DNA from: Noviherbaspirillum galbum
GTDB lineage: Bacteria > Pseudomonadota > Gammaproteobacteria > Burkholderiales > Burkholderiaceae_D
Assembly: GCF_010974945.1 (NCBI RefSeq)
Contig: NZ_JAAIVB010000011.1
Location: forward strand, 62,001-126,000
Length of the DNA stretch: 64,000 nt
Direction: 5' to 3'
Of this stretch, positions 8,275 through 16,616 are shown in pieces. Below the pieces are notes generated by a model, which ran no database searches, had not been told where the DNA came from, and saw only the letters and a list, made by a program, of their open reading frames with translations. Each line of letters opens with the position of its first letter. Within the stretch, counting starts at the first letter, position 1. The translations under genes and the position numbers were made by a program.

Positions 8275-9021
8275 ATGGAAATTACCATCAGCAGCTCCGC
8301 ACCTACCTTTCGGGCACAGAAGGCTTTCATCATCTATAGCGACGGCGCCGCCGGCAGGCGCGCATTTGTCACCTCTCACCCCATCGTGGAGACAGAAAAA
8401 GGGCCGATCTTGGCCGAGGGCGTGCGTGCGACAGAAGACGCGGTCCGGGACGTCATCAAGAGCCTGGCCGAAACGATCGTCAATCCACTGTGCCTGCTTG
8501 ATCCGCACATTCTGGCGGCCTCCGATGAAGTCACCATCTGGTGGGTTCCGTCCGGTCACCGCCGCATCGCCTTCGACACGAAGGAGATCGGCAAGCGCGC
8601 AGCAATCACACCGCAGCCGGCATTGCTGTTCGCCGTGACCCGCAAAGGCTGGTTTGTCCATGCCCTCAAGACGGATGAGCGGCCTACCGCGAAGACCAAG
8701 CTCTATGTCGCACCGTACTTCAATGTCTGGTCGCAGGGCAAAATCTGCACCGGCTCGACCGTCATGCCGCAGACCGCGGCGAACATGGATCCAAACGTTT
8801 GGACGACGGCATTCTTCGCGTCGGCTTTCACGCATCCAAACATCCATGGCAAGAACCAGCTGCTCAAGCATGAATTCGGGCCGTTTGCGTTCTGGCGGGA
8901 TATGTTGGACGGCGAGCATGACACTTTCCCGGACGTCCTTGTGGAGTTTCGCAATGGCTCGTCCAAGAAAGCGGTCACGCTGGGCGACTACCTTGACTTG
9001 CATGCGCGAGGTGCGCTGTGA
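8275..9021 (+). CDS. PRTRC system protein B (E2-like)
   Basis: The protein has 248 residues from the ATG at 8275, chosen for the TTTTGGAGGAAAAC ribosome binding site. It matches PRTRC protein B, which I recall being assigned to a prokaryotic E2-like (ubiquitin-conjugating) family. The candidate catalytic Cys is C158 in GKICTG, preceded by APYFNVW (about 146-152), and followed by the conserved FASAFTHPN segment (about 171-179). In the inferred pathway it would take the modifier from ThiF as a thioester. Its stop overlaps the start of gene A. Confidence 0.8.
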   Translation: MEITISSSAPTFRAQKAFIIYSDGAAGRRAFVTSHPIVETEKGPILAEGVRATEDAVRDVIKSLAETIVNPLCLLDPHILAASDEVTIWWVPSGHRRIAFDTKEIGKRAAITPQPALLFAVTRKGWFVHALKTDERPTAKTKLYVAPYFNVWSQGKICTGSTVMPQTAANMDPNVWTTAFFASAFTHPNIHGKNQLLKHEFGPFAFWRDMLDGEHDTFPDVLVEFRNGSSKKAVTLGDYLDLHARGAL

Positions 9022-9668
9022 TGAATCCCATCGATACTGCGCTGCAAAGCGTCACGCCTACCGTCATGGTTCCGCGCCATGAGCCCTTCGTCCCGCTGCA
9101 AGCCAATGGGCACCGCTTTCTGGCGGCGTCCGATGGTCTTTGGCTGGAAGCCCGTCGCCCCTGGCTGTACCTGTGCTGGCCGCTGGTTAGGCAGGAGAAG
9201 GTGGCGATGCCGTACGGGACGCTTAAGCAAACGCTGTCGGCAGTCCCCGTAAAGTCTCACCTGATGGACGAGTTCATCATCATGGCGCAGGAAGTCTACC
9301 CGCTCGAATGTGCGGCATGGGTGGTCTGGGACGAAGTGACAGATGATCAGACGCTATTGCCGATGGTGCCGACTTCTGCCACGGTCGCGTCAGTCGTGTT
9401 TCAGCGGCCGCGGCTGCAAGCGGGGCAACACTTGTTATTGGACCTGCACTCGCACGGACAGCTCGGCGCATTTTTTTCTGGGCAGGACAACCGGGATGAC
9501 CGGGGCGAGTTCAAGCTTGCCGGCGTTCTGGGCCGGGTCAATACCGTCATTGAGGCGAAGTTTCGCCTGTGTGCCAACGGACTGTATGTAACGCTGCCTG
9601 ACCGCATTTACGGCCAGCGGCCCCAAACATTGGAGAGAACCTATGAAAGAGCATTTCATCCATTCTGA
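9021..9668 (+). CDS. PRTRC system protein A (JAB/JAMM protease-like)
   Basis: The protein has 215 residues from the ATG at 9021, which overlaps the stop of gene B by one base. It carries a complete JAMM zinc-metalloprotease motif: Glu96, then H143-x-H145-x7-S153-x2-D156. Such enzymes remove or trim ubiquitin-like proteins. Here the likely role is processing or deconjugation of protein C or related conjugates, which is inferred. It overlaps thiF by 26 bp, so B, A and ThiF are coupled. Confidence 0.88.
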   Translation: MNPIDTALQSVTPTVMVPRHEPFVPLQANGHRFLAASDGLWLEARRPWLYLCWPLVRQEKVAMPYGTLKQTLSAVPVKSHLMDEFIIMAQEVYPLECAAWVVWDEVTDDQTLLPMVPTSATVASVVFQRPRLQAGQHLLLDLHSHGQLGAFFSGQDNRDDRGEFKLAGVLGRVNTVIEAKFRLCANGLYVTLPDRIYGQRPQTLERTYERAFHPF

Positions 9669-10467
9669 TCTGCTACGCAGGGAAGTCAAAATCGACGTCA
9701 TCGGCGCCGGCGGCACAGGAAGCCAAGTCATCAACGGCTTGGCACGCTTGCACCTCGCGTTGCTATCCCTCGGGCATCCGGGCGGTCTTGACGTGACGCT
9801 CTGGGACGACGACGTGGTGTCGCAGTCCAACGTCGGCCGGCAGGCGTTCTTCCCGGTTGACGTCGGCTCGCACAAGGCTCCCACGCTGATCAACCGATTG
9901 AACGTCGCGTTCGGCCTGGGCTGGGAAAGTAGGGTAGAGCGCGTAGCCAGCCGCACGTCCTTGCGATCAGACATCGTCATCGGCTGCGTGGACAACAGAC
10001 GGGCGCGTCGAGCCATTCTCGACGCGGCTTCGGACGGCTTCCATGCGAAGTACTGGCTTGATTGCGGAAACCGCATGTCCGACGGGCAGGTTATTCTTGG
10101 CGAAGTGCCGAGCCGCATGGACCGGGATGACACGCCGCGCCTGCCGCATGCCGGCGACCTGTTCCCCGAACTGGTTGATCCGTCGCTGGACGCCGCTGAC
10201 GATGCGCCAAGCTGCAGTTTGGCCGAAGCGTTGGAGAAGCAGTCGCTGTTCATCAATACCGCCATGGCGATGCAGGCCTGCCAGCTGCTATTCGAGCTGT
10301 TCCGGCATGGACGCATTACTCATCATGGGCTGTTCATGAACCTGAAAACAGGGAGGACCTCGCCGTTGCCAGTCTCTCCCGAGACATGGAAGCGGTTCGG
10401 ATTCATCATGCCTACCCCCAAGCCTGCAAAGCAAGCGAAGGGAATGGTTGACCGCCTCGCCGCCTGA
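9643..10467 (+). CDS. PRTRC system ThiF family protein (E1-like)
   Basis: The protein has 274 residues from the ATG at 9643 (GGAGAG ribosome binding site). It shows the E1/ThiF adenylation fold: glycine-rich loop GAGGTGS (21-27), WDDD (54-57), NVGRQ (63-67), Lys78 and CVDN (115-118). A candidate catalytic Cys191 lies in PSCSLAEAL. E1-like enzymes adenylate the C-terminal glycine of a ubiquitin-like protein and form a thioester. The inferred substrate is the 69-residue protein C. A terminator at 10474 ends the unit. Confidence 0.9.
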   Translation: MKEHFIHSDLLRREVKIDVIGAGGTGSQVINGLARLHLALLSLGHPGGLDVTLWDDDVVSQSNVGRQAFFPVDVGSHKAPTLINRLNVAFGLGWESRVERVASRTSLRSDIVIGCVDNRRARRAILDAASDGFHAKYWLDCGNRMSDGQVILGEVPSRMDRDDTPRLPHAGDLFPELVDPSLDAADDAPSCSLAEALEKQSLFINTAMAMQACQLLFELFRHGRITHHGLFMNLKTGRTSPLPVSPETWKRFGFIMPTPKPAKQAKGMVDRLAA

Positions 10468-10473
10468 TCCACC

Positions 10474-10508
10474 AACCGCTACTCCTTTCCGGGGTAGCGG
10501 TTTTTCTT
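10474..10508 (+). terminator. Rho-independent terminator after thiF
   Basis: The 9-bp stem AACCGCTAC/GTAGCGGTT is followed by TTTCTT. It closes the PRTRC cassette. Confidence 0.85.
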
Positions 10509-10580
10509 ATTTCTACCGCTGCATCTCTCCCACTTTGTTTTTTAACCGTGGCGATCGCCACTTCTTTAGGAGATGCAAAC

Positions 10581-11684
10581 ATGGGAGCAACAATCACCTG
10601 CGGCAAACTGGCCTCCGGCTTTAAGCGTTCGGATGGTACCGTCGTCTACGTTCTGTTCGAGCAGACGTATGAGTCCAACTGCTACCCCCATACCCCAAAA
10701 TGGAGCGCGGTCGCCATCGGCTCGTACCAGGACGTCATGCACTTCGTTTTCCACGTCGCGGCCGTCTGCGAAGGTGGCATGGTGCGCACGCCGCGCGGCG
10801 ACATCACTGCCCAGACCTACATCAAGGGATGGAAGAGGGCGCTGGCGCAACCGGTCATCATGCCCGACGTTGCCGTGCGCCTGAAGATCAGCGACTCATG
10901 GCGCGGGACCATCGACCGCGAGCAATGGGAAGCTGCCAAGGCAAGGCTGCATTCGACCGGCCGCAATGATTTGGTCGAGGAACTGGAAGCGGGCAGGGAA
11001 GTGCTGCTGTCGCTGCACAGCGATGCGGAGGTCATCATCGCCGTGTACGGGCGCTTCGGGCCGTTCTCGCCGTGGCGCATCGTTAAGCGTGAGGACACCG
11101 TTGCCGAAGTCGACAAGAGCCTGGTGCCCGAGCCGGTGATTGGCCGCGTTAGGATGCCGTCGATCCGCATGCTGCAAGTGTCGGCCTATGAGTCGGAAAT
11201 GCTGCAATCCGTGGACGGCGGGCCGTGGAAGCTGGCTGGCTGGCGGTATTCGGCCATTGGCGACTTCGTGCGTCAAGTCGCCTATCCGGCTGAAATGGCA
11301 TGTACCGGCAGCGCCAAGGCGATGATCGCGGCCTACCGGGAACTGATGCAGGCAGCGCCGCTGGCGCCGAGAGAAACCACGGTGACGGTGACGGTTTCGC
11401 CACCGGACGTGAACAAGTACCGCGTCCAGACGGCAACCGAGCTGGCCCAAAAGCTGGGGTATGCGGCGGAAGGACAGCCGATTCCGGCGCAGTACACGGT
11501 GTCGATCGGTGAGTTGGAAGCGGCGGATCCAAATCGAGACAAGCACGTCGTCTATAACGCCACGCACCTGGACGAGAACCAGTGCGACTGGCACGTGCCG
11601 GGCATGGTTTCATCCAACGGATCAGATGGAGAAATTGTGAGTTCTGAACAGGCGATGCCGATTGAGCAGATCGCATTGATCTGA
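10581..11684 (+). CDS. Hypothetical plasmid protein
   Basis: The protein has 367 residues from the ATG at 10581 (TAGGAGATGCAAAC). No domain is recognised. It is Trp/Tyr-rich with a VTVTVSPPDVNKY segment near residue 285. A leader motif lies at 10521 and a terminator at 11698, so it is monocistronic. It is next to the PRTRC cassette but separated by a terminator. Confidence 0.75.
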   Translation: MGATITCGKLASGFKRSDGTVVYVLFEQTYESNCYPHTPKWSAVAIGSYQDVMHFVFHVAAVCEGGMVRTPRGDITAQTYIKGWKRALAQPVIMPDVAVRLKISDSWRGTIDREQWEAAKARLHSTGRNDLVEELEAGREVLLSLHSDAEVIIAVYGRFGPFSPWRIVKREDTVAEVDKSLVPEPVIGRVRMPSIRMLQVSAYESEMLQSVDGGPWKLAGWRYSAIGDFVRQVAYPAEMACTGSAKAMIAAYRELMQAAPLAPRETTVTVTVSPPDVNKYRVQTATELAQKLGYAAEGQPIPAQYTVSIGELEAADPNRDKHVVYNATHLDENQCDWHVPGMVSSNGSDGEIVSSEQAMPIEQIALI

Positions 11685-11697
11685 TTGTTGAACCGTC

Positions 11698-11733
11698 TAC
11701 CCGTTCAAGCCATCGGCTTGGACGGGTTTTTCA
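11698..11733 (+). terminator. Rho-independent terminator
   Basis: A long stem formed by ACCCGTTCAAGCC and GGCTTGGACGGGT (one mismatch) is followed by TTTTCATTTC. Confidence 0.85.
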
Positions 11734-11813
11734 TTTCTTGAATCCCATTAGTTCAAAAGCGATTTCTATGTCGAAATAACATTATTAGAAAGATCAAAAT
11801 TCAGGGAGCTGCC

Positions 11814-14237
11814 ATGCTGGTTAAGGGAACGACACTTACCGACACCTTGTACGACACCGCCGAGGACGATCTCATTCAGGGCTTCGAAGGTAATGACAAT
11901 CTCTATAGCCTTTATGGCACCGACACCATATACGGTGGCAGCGGTGATGATGTCATTACCATTTACTATCAGGCCAAAGGCGGCAAGGCGTATGGTGAAG
12001 ACGGCGACGACAAATTGTCTGCCTACAGCGGCTCCAAAATTGTGCTTGATGGCGGGGCAGGGAACGACACTCTTTATGTGGGCGACAAGGTAACGGATGC
12101 AACGCTGCTGGGCGGCGACGGTAACGACACGCTCAACGCGACTGTTGCAACCGGCAATATCCTTGACGGTGGCGCCGGTAATGACAAGCTTTATTCCTAC
12201 AACACTGCCACGCAATCCACGATGTACGGTGGTGATGGGGATGATTATCTTAGTGCAACGAGCGGAACGGGCAATAAGCTCTATGGCGGCGCTGGCAATG
12301 ATACGTTGTATGTCAGCACGGGATCGGGAAACTTGCTAGACGGCGGCGCGGGCAATGACGATTTGCATATCTACGGTACTGCGACCCAATCGACACTTCT
12401 GGGCGGAGAGGGTGACGACGTTCTAACGGCCACATCAGGCTCGGGAAACATACTCGACGGCGGTCCGGGTAATGACAAGCTTTACGGAGGACCTAACGGC
12501 GACACTCTGCTTGGAGGTCCCGGTGACGACATCTTTTACGGAGGAACCAACGGCAGCATTATGGATGGCGGCACCGGGTCGAACAAGCTTTATGGCGGCA
12601 CCGGTGACGATACCTATCTCATCCACAGTCTCTATGACTACATATATGACCAGGGCGGCAACAACAAGGGTACGGTCTACGTCGACTTTTACAAGACGAG
12701 TCCACAGGTTCAGAACTGGACTTGGGCGCCAGGGGTGCAAAAGCTCCCCTATTGGATAGACAGTATCACTGATGCGGGCGCTCCAAGGATTCCCACCATT
12801 CTTGGCAGTTCCAAGACCTACTATTTCGCCTTTCCAACAACGGCGCCGAGCTATAAAACAGGGGCTGATGCAACGACGTTCGTCGCCTTCACCGAAACGG
12901 AAAAAGCACTCGCTCGCACGGCACTGACCTATATCAGCACCGTCCTCGATCTCAAGTTTGTCGAGACAACGACGACGGATGCGTTAAACACCATCCTCTT
13001 TTCAAACTCCACCCAAACCATATCGAATGGGCACGCGAGCTATCCAAGCGAGGGGTTTGATGGCGATGACGTAGCCTTGGCAACGACCACCGCAAATTTG
13101 ACAAGCCCGATTGACGGCACATATACCGCGCTCACGATGATTCACGAGCTGGGACATGCGCTTGGCCTCAAGCATACGTTTCTGCACAACACCGCAACGG
13201 GAGGAGACGAGCCCGGACCGGCATTACCGTCGGCTGAAGATAGTTCGAAATGGTCAGTGATGAGTTATATCTCTTTCAAGGAGAACTATCACCTCAAATA
13301 CTCGCCATTTGACATCGCTGCGCTGCAATACATCTACGGGCCGAGTCATCAGGATACGAGCGACAGCATCTACCAACTGTCGACAACCACCACCAACATG
13401 ATCTGGGATGGCGGCGGGCATGACAAAATTGATGGCACGGCACTCACGCAACCGCTCACGCTGTACCTGACGCCGGGCTACTGGGGATACATCGGCGCGA
13501 AATCCGACCTGATGTCTTCTCCCGGACAGGTCACCGTGAATTTCGGCACCCTCATCGAAGACGCAGCGGGCGGGGCAGGGAACGACACTATCACTGGCAA
13601 TGCTGCGGACAATACGTTGAGCGGCAATGGCGGGAACGATCTGCTGATTGGAGGTGCGGGCAACGACCTGCTGGACGGAGGAACGGGCATCAACATGGCC
13701 GGGTTTTCCGGGTTGGCTGCGGATTACGTCATCACGAAAACCGCAAACGGATTCAACGTCAAGGACGCCAAGGGTACGGACGGAACAGACACGCTGGCCA
13801 ACATCCAGCGCCTGCAGTTTTCTGACAAGAACATCGCCCTCGATACGGCTGACAATGCAGGAAAGGTCTACCGGCTTTATCAGGCAGCATTCAACCGCAA
13901 ACCTGACGTGGCAGGCCTTGGCTGGCAGCTAAAGGCAATGGACATGGGAACGCCACTTTCACAACTGGCGCAGAATTTCATGTCCTCGACCGAGTTCAAG
14001 ACACTCTACGGGGACAACCCAACGACATCGAAGTTTGTCACGCTGCTCTATAACAATGTGCTCCACCGCGCACCGCAGCAGTTCGAAACCGATTTCTGGA
14101 CGAACATCGTCGACAAGGGTGCGCCAGTGAAACAGTCGCCGGCGACCGTAATGGTGAGTTTTAGCGAAAGTCCGGAGAACCAAGCTCAAATCGTTGGCTC
14201 CATCCAGAACGGTATTGAGTACCAATATTATGCGTAG
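11814..14237 (+). CDS. RTX (serralysin-type) metalloprotease with DUF4214 tail
   Basis: The protein has 807 residues. The N-terminal third is built of hemolysin-type calcium-binding repeats of the GGxGxDxLx kind. A zinc metalloprotease domain follows with HELGHALGLKH (about residues 443-453) and a Met-turn VMSY (about 481), as in serralysin-like M10 enzymes. More RTX repeats (about 585-630) precede a C-terminal DUF4214 domain (about 680-800). There is no N-terminal signal peptide, which fits type I secretion, but no transporter genes are in the window. The RTX block sits both before and after the protease domain, which is unusual; serralysins have it after. Upstream DNA is AT-rich. Confidence 0.88.
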   Translation: MLVKGTTLTDTLYDTAEDDLIQGFEGNDNLYSLYGTDTIYGGSGDDVITIYYQAKGGKAYGEDGDDKLSAYSGSKIVLDGGAGNDTLYVGDKVTDATLLGGDGNDTLNATVATGNILDGGAGNDKLYSYNTATQSTMYGGDGDDYLSATSGTGNKLYGGAGNDTLYVSTGSGNLLDGGAGNDDLHIYGTATQSTLLGGEGDDVLTATSGSGNILDGGPGNDKLYGGPNGDTLLGGPGDDIFYGGTNGSIMDGGTGSNKLYGGTGDDTYLIHSLYDYIYDQGGNNKGTVYVDFYKTSPQVQNWTWAPGVQKLPYWIDSITDAGAPRIPTILGSSKTYYFAFPTTAPSYKTGADATTFVAFTETEKALARTALTYISTVLDLKFVETTTTDALNTILFSNSTQTISNGHASYPSEGFDGDDVALATTTANLTSPIDGTYTALTMIHELGHALGLKHTFLHNTATGGDEPGPALPSAEDSSKWSVMSYISFKENYHLKYSPFDIAALQYIYGPSHQDTSDSIYQLSTTTTNMIWDGGGHDKIDGTALTQPLTLYLTPGYWGYIGAKSDLMSSPGQVTVNFGTLIEDAAGGAGNDTITGNAADNTLSGNGGNDLLIGGAGNDLLDGGTGINMAGFSGLAADYVITKTANGFNVKDAKGTDGTDTLANIQRLQFSDKNIALDTADNAGKVYRLYQAAFNRKPDVAGLGWQLKAMDMGTPLSQLAQNFMSSTEFKTLYGDNPTTSKFVTLLYNNVLHRAPQQFETDFWTNIVDKGAPVKQSPATVMVSFSESPENQAQIVGSIQNGIEYQYYA

Positions 14238-14325
14238 GATTGCAGCCCCTTATCCACATACTTTACTCTGCCCCAATTCTTTCGCATAAACAACATTATG
14301 TTAATAAAAAGACAACATTAGTTTC

Positions 14326-14354
14326 AAGAAAAACCCCGGCTCTTGACTGGGGTT
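14326..14354 (-). terminator. Rho-independent terminator (minus strand)
   Basis: The AACCCC/GGGGTT hairpin is followed on the minus strand by TTTTTCTTG. It ends the small membrane-protein gene at 14361. Confidence 0.65.
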
Positions 14355-14360
14355 CGTAGA

Positions 14361-14486
14361 TCACTTGGCGAAGATTGTAGTCAGGGCAACAACGCCCAAG
14401 AACACGCCTATCGCAGTTTCTCGGACAATGGCCCTCGACAGCGCTTGCTGTGCCGGGGATTCCTTTTCGTTCACAAAAAATTTCAT
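14361..14486 (-). CDS. Small single-pass membrane protein
   Basis: A 41-residue protein starts at the ATG complementary to 14484-14486 with CAGGAGCTTGAT upstream. The N-terminal half is polar and charged; the C-terminal half (IGVFLGVVALTTIFA) is a transmembrane helix. No family is recognised. It is a tail-anchored type of architecture and is too short for many gene finders. Confidence 0.6.
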   Translation of the reverse strand: MKFFVNEKESPAQQALSRAIVRETAIGVFLGVVALTTIFAK

Positions 14487-14556
14487 ATCAAGCTCCTGTC
14501 CCAAAGAATATATCCTCGTAACACGCTGATTTCAAGAGAGTATCGTTGATGAAATA

Positions 14557-14892
14557 TTACGAGTCGGCGTGCCACGCATCGATCAACGGCCCAACATGAA
14601 AGCTTCTGACGTCTGAACGACTAGAAAGCCAAGCCGCCACCGCCTCACGATCATCTTCCGTCGCTGATCCTCTTGCCTCATGTGCCACGAACCCTTCGAG
14701 CCAACCGCCGTAACATAGCTTGCGGGGCTCGATTACTTCCCCAAGGAACGCATCAATGAAGCGTTCTGCCTCGTCGCCGCTTTCGGCCCCGGAAAACACG
14801 ATATCGACAGTGAATCCGAATTCTTGGAACTGTCCGAGATGCAGCTTTTTTTTGAGCCGGCGACTGCGGTTCTTGTTATCGGCCTTGATCAT
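14557..14892 (-). CDS. YggL-like (DUF469) 50S ribosome-associated protein
   Basis: The protein has 111 residues from the ATG complementary to 14890-14892. NRSRRLKKKLHLGQFQEFGF near the N-terminus and FIDAFLGEVIEP in the middle are the hallmark segments of the YggL/DUF469 family, whose E. coli member associates with the large ribosomal subunit. A plasmid copy is unusual. It follows a small gene at 14913 on the same strand and may be co-transcribed with it. The longer upstream extension of the frame runs antisense to other genes and is rejected. Confidence 0.85.
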   Translation of the reverse strand: MIKADNKNRSRRLKKKLHLGQFQEFGFTVDIVFSGAESGDEAERFIDAFLGEVIEPRKLCYGGWLEGFVAHEARGSATEDDREAVAAWLSSRSDVRSFHVGPLIDAWHADS

Positions 14893-14912
14893 CTCGCACT
14901 CCTCACTGTGTC

Positions 14913-15122
14913 TTAAAAAGCAAACGCGCTTTCCTGCTTTCCGAATACCTGCTCTGTCTGTTCCAGCGCGAGCAGTTCTGCTGCGGCCCTGGCCATGCCG
15001 CCTTCGAACTCCAGCATTCCGGCGCGTTCCTCGAAATGCTCGCGCGCCGCTTCCGACATCGTTGCGACCTTCGTTGCGATGCTCTTGTTTGCGAGGACTA
15101 CCCACTTGCGGCCTTGAGCCAT
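14913..15122 (-). CDS. Small hypothetical protein
   Basis: A 69-residue protein is preceded by GGGAGAAAGTA on the minus strand. It is largely helical and Ala/Glu-rich, with no recognised family. It lies in a minus-strand series 15831 to 14557 with gaps of 15-20 bp or overlaps, consistent with one operon. Confidence 0.55.
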   Translation of the reverse strand: MAQGRKWVVLANKSIATKVATMSEAAREHFEERAGMLEFEGGMARAAAELLALEQTEQVFGKQESAFAF

Positions 15123-15136
15123 TACTTTCTCCCATG

Positions 15137-15451
15137 TTAAATGCCGATGAGGCCGAGCAGCTGGCGCGATCTGGCCAGCAGATCATCCCGTTCGGGATCC
15201 GCCTTGATGCCCTGGTTGCGCTTGATGTAGTCGGCCATGTGGCGCACCAGTTGTCCGAGCGCTTCCAGTTCTTCCCTGGTCGGCGTGTCCGGGGATGACG
15301 CCTGCTTTTCCAGCAATGACACCAGCAGCAACACTGTCTCGGGCGCTCCGCCTAGTACATGGTAGCGCGAACTTACATCCGGCCACTCTTCGTCGTCCTC
15401 GCTCGTGTGCAAATACGCGAGCGCGCTTTCTTTAATCGGGGTGAAATCCAT
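15137..15451 (-). CDS. Hypothetical protein
   Basis: A 104-residue protein starts at the ATG complementary to 15449-15451; a TTG two codons upstream overlaps the stop of the preceding gene (TTGA) and is the alternative start. No domain is recognised. It is mainly helical and acidic and sits within the 14557-15831 operon. Confidence 0.65.
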   Translation of the reverse strand: MDFTPIKESALAYLHTSEDDEEWPDVSSRYHVLGGAPETVLLLVSLLEKQASSPDTPTREELEALGQLVRHMADYIKRNQGIKADPERDDLLARSRQLLGLIGI

Positions 15452-15453
15452 GC

Positions 15454-15831
15454 TCAAAAAAATGCTTGTCGTTCCAAAACCTTCCTGAACTCGTCAGGGA
15501 GCTCGCAATTGTCTGGGCAACCTTCGAACATCGGCGCAATTTCAACAGGCACGTAACCGGCCAAACCGCATCCGATGGGCGTCACCTGAAACAGCATTTC
15601 GGGGTGAGTCGCGGCAAACGCTTTGAACCGATTGGCGGCCTCTTTGATCTGCTCAAGCGGCAAGCTTTCCAACTTTTGGTTCTTCGTCGGGATCGCATAG
15701 CTCGCCCCCTGGAAGCCTTCGCCCTTGCCGTTTATCGCGCCATGGTATTGACGCGCGAACAGCGCCGCGCCCTTGCCGTGGCGGCCCGCCAGGTTGCTGC
15801 CAAAAACAAAAATCTTCGTGTGTCTTTCCAT
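15454..15831 (-). CDS. Macro-domain-like protein (A1S_2505 phage family type)
   Basis: The protein has 125 residues. VFGSNLAGRHGKGAA (about 9-23), SYAIPTKN (about 45-52) and IGCGLAGY (about 86-93) match a small macrodomain-like family common in phages and plasmids. Macrodomains bind ADP-ribose or related nucleotides, so removal of ADP-ribose marks or nucleotide sensing is possible but not shown. It is the first gene of the minus-strand operon ending at 14557. Confidence 0.75.
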   Translation of the reverse strand: MERHTKIFVFGSNLAGRHGKGAALFARQYHGAINGKGEGFQGASYAIPTKNQKLESLPLEQIKEAANRFKAFAATHPEMLFQVTPIGCGLAGYVPVEIAPMFEGCPDNCELPDEFRKVLERQAFF

Positions 15832-15977
15832 GCCTACCTCCTACAGCCCGGCCAATTGCTCTTGTCAATGATACCGCCCTTCCCTCGTTGCCCGGCGCCT
15901 CCCATGCCGCATGTCGTTAATTTTTCACGGACATCTCCAACCGCCATGCAATTTCGCTGGTACCACTGGAGAAAAAA

Positions 15978-16466
15978 ATGAATGCCACCACAGTCTCATT
16001 CCCGGCATCCCCGAACGCGGCGCTCTATGCGCTTCTCGCAAGCGCAGACCTTGTCACCATCGACGGAGGTCCATACGTCCAGAACTGGGACATCGCCACC
16101 GAAACGGGTGATCCGGAAAACCAAGTTGTCCTGTTTCACTGGGAAAACGAAGGTCTAATCTTCACCACCATCCTGACCGAAGGCGGCATTGCCGCGGGCA
16201 GACTCAAAGATGAATGCTTCGTCTGCGATGACTTTGAAGGCGAACCGACCATCATCCGGTTCTTTAAGGTCAGGGAAATCAAGTCGCAATCACTCCAGGG
16301 TGACGCGCCCTTCCCTGTCATCGTGCATGCTCGCCGGCTGATCGAAAAGATTGACCGCGCCGCGTCCCTTCGCAGCGGCCAGCCGGCCGGCGAAATCAAG
16401 GCCGAAGACTGGAATGAACTGATCGCCATTGCTGGGGACCTTCGTTCCGCGTTGGGAGGCGCTTGA
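15978..16466 (+). CDS. Hypothetical plasmid protein
   Basis: A 162-residue protein starts at 15978 behind CTGGAGAAAAAA, with a leader motif at 15931. No known domain is seen. A strong terminator at 16492 follows. It is transcribed away from the macro-domain operon. Confidence 0.75.
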   Translation: MNATTVSFPASPNAALYALLASADLVTIDGGPYVQNWDIATETGDPENQVVLFHWENEGLIFTTILTEGGIAAGRLKDECFVCDDFEGEPTIIRFFKVREIKSQSLQGDAPFPVIVHARRLIEKIDRAASLRSGQPAGEIKAEDWNELIAIAGDLRSALGGA

Positions 16467-16491
16467 ATTTGGCTCTTTGAACAGCAACAAG

Positions 16492-16520
16492 CCACCTCCG
16501 ATCATGGAGGTGGTTTTTTT
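16492..16520 (+). terminator. Rho-independent terminator
   Basis: The stem CCACCTCC/GGAGGTGG (loop GATCAT) is followed by seven T. Confidence 0.9.
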
Positions 16521-16539
16521 ATTCTCATCACCCTTCATG

Positions 16540-16576
16540 AAAAACCAAAGCCCGGCACCTCAATGAGGTCCGGGCT
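16540..16576 (-). terminator. Rho-independent terminator (minus strand)
   Basis: The stem AGCCCGGACCTCA/TGAGGTGCCGGGCT is followed on the minus strand by TTGGTTTTT. It ends the gene at 16617. Confidence 0.75.
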
Positions 16577-16616
16577 GGTATTCATCAATGTCTGGGCGTC
16601 ACCGTCCAATCTGATT

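Noticed and set aside
14250-14258. Single DnaA-box-like sequence TTATCCACA
   Set aside because: One isolated 9-mer after the RTX gene, with no iterons or AT-rich unwinding element beside it, is not enough for an origin.
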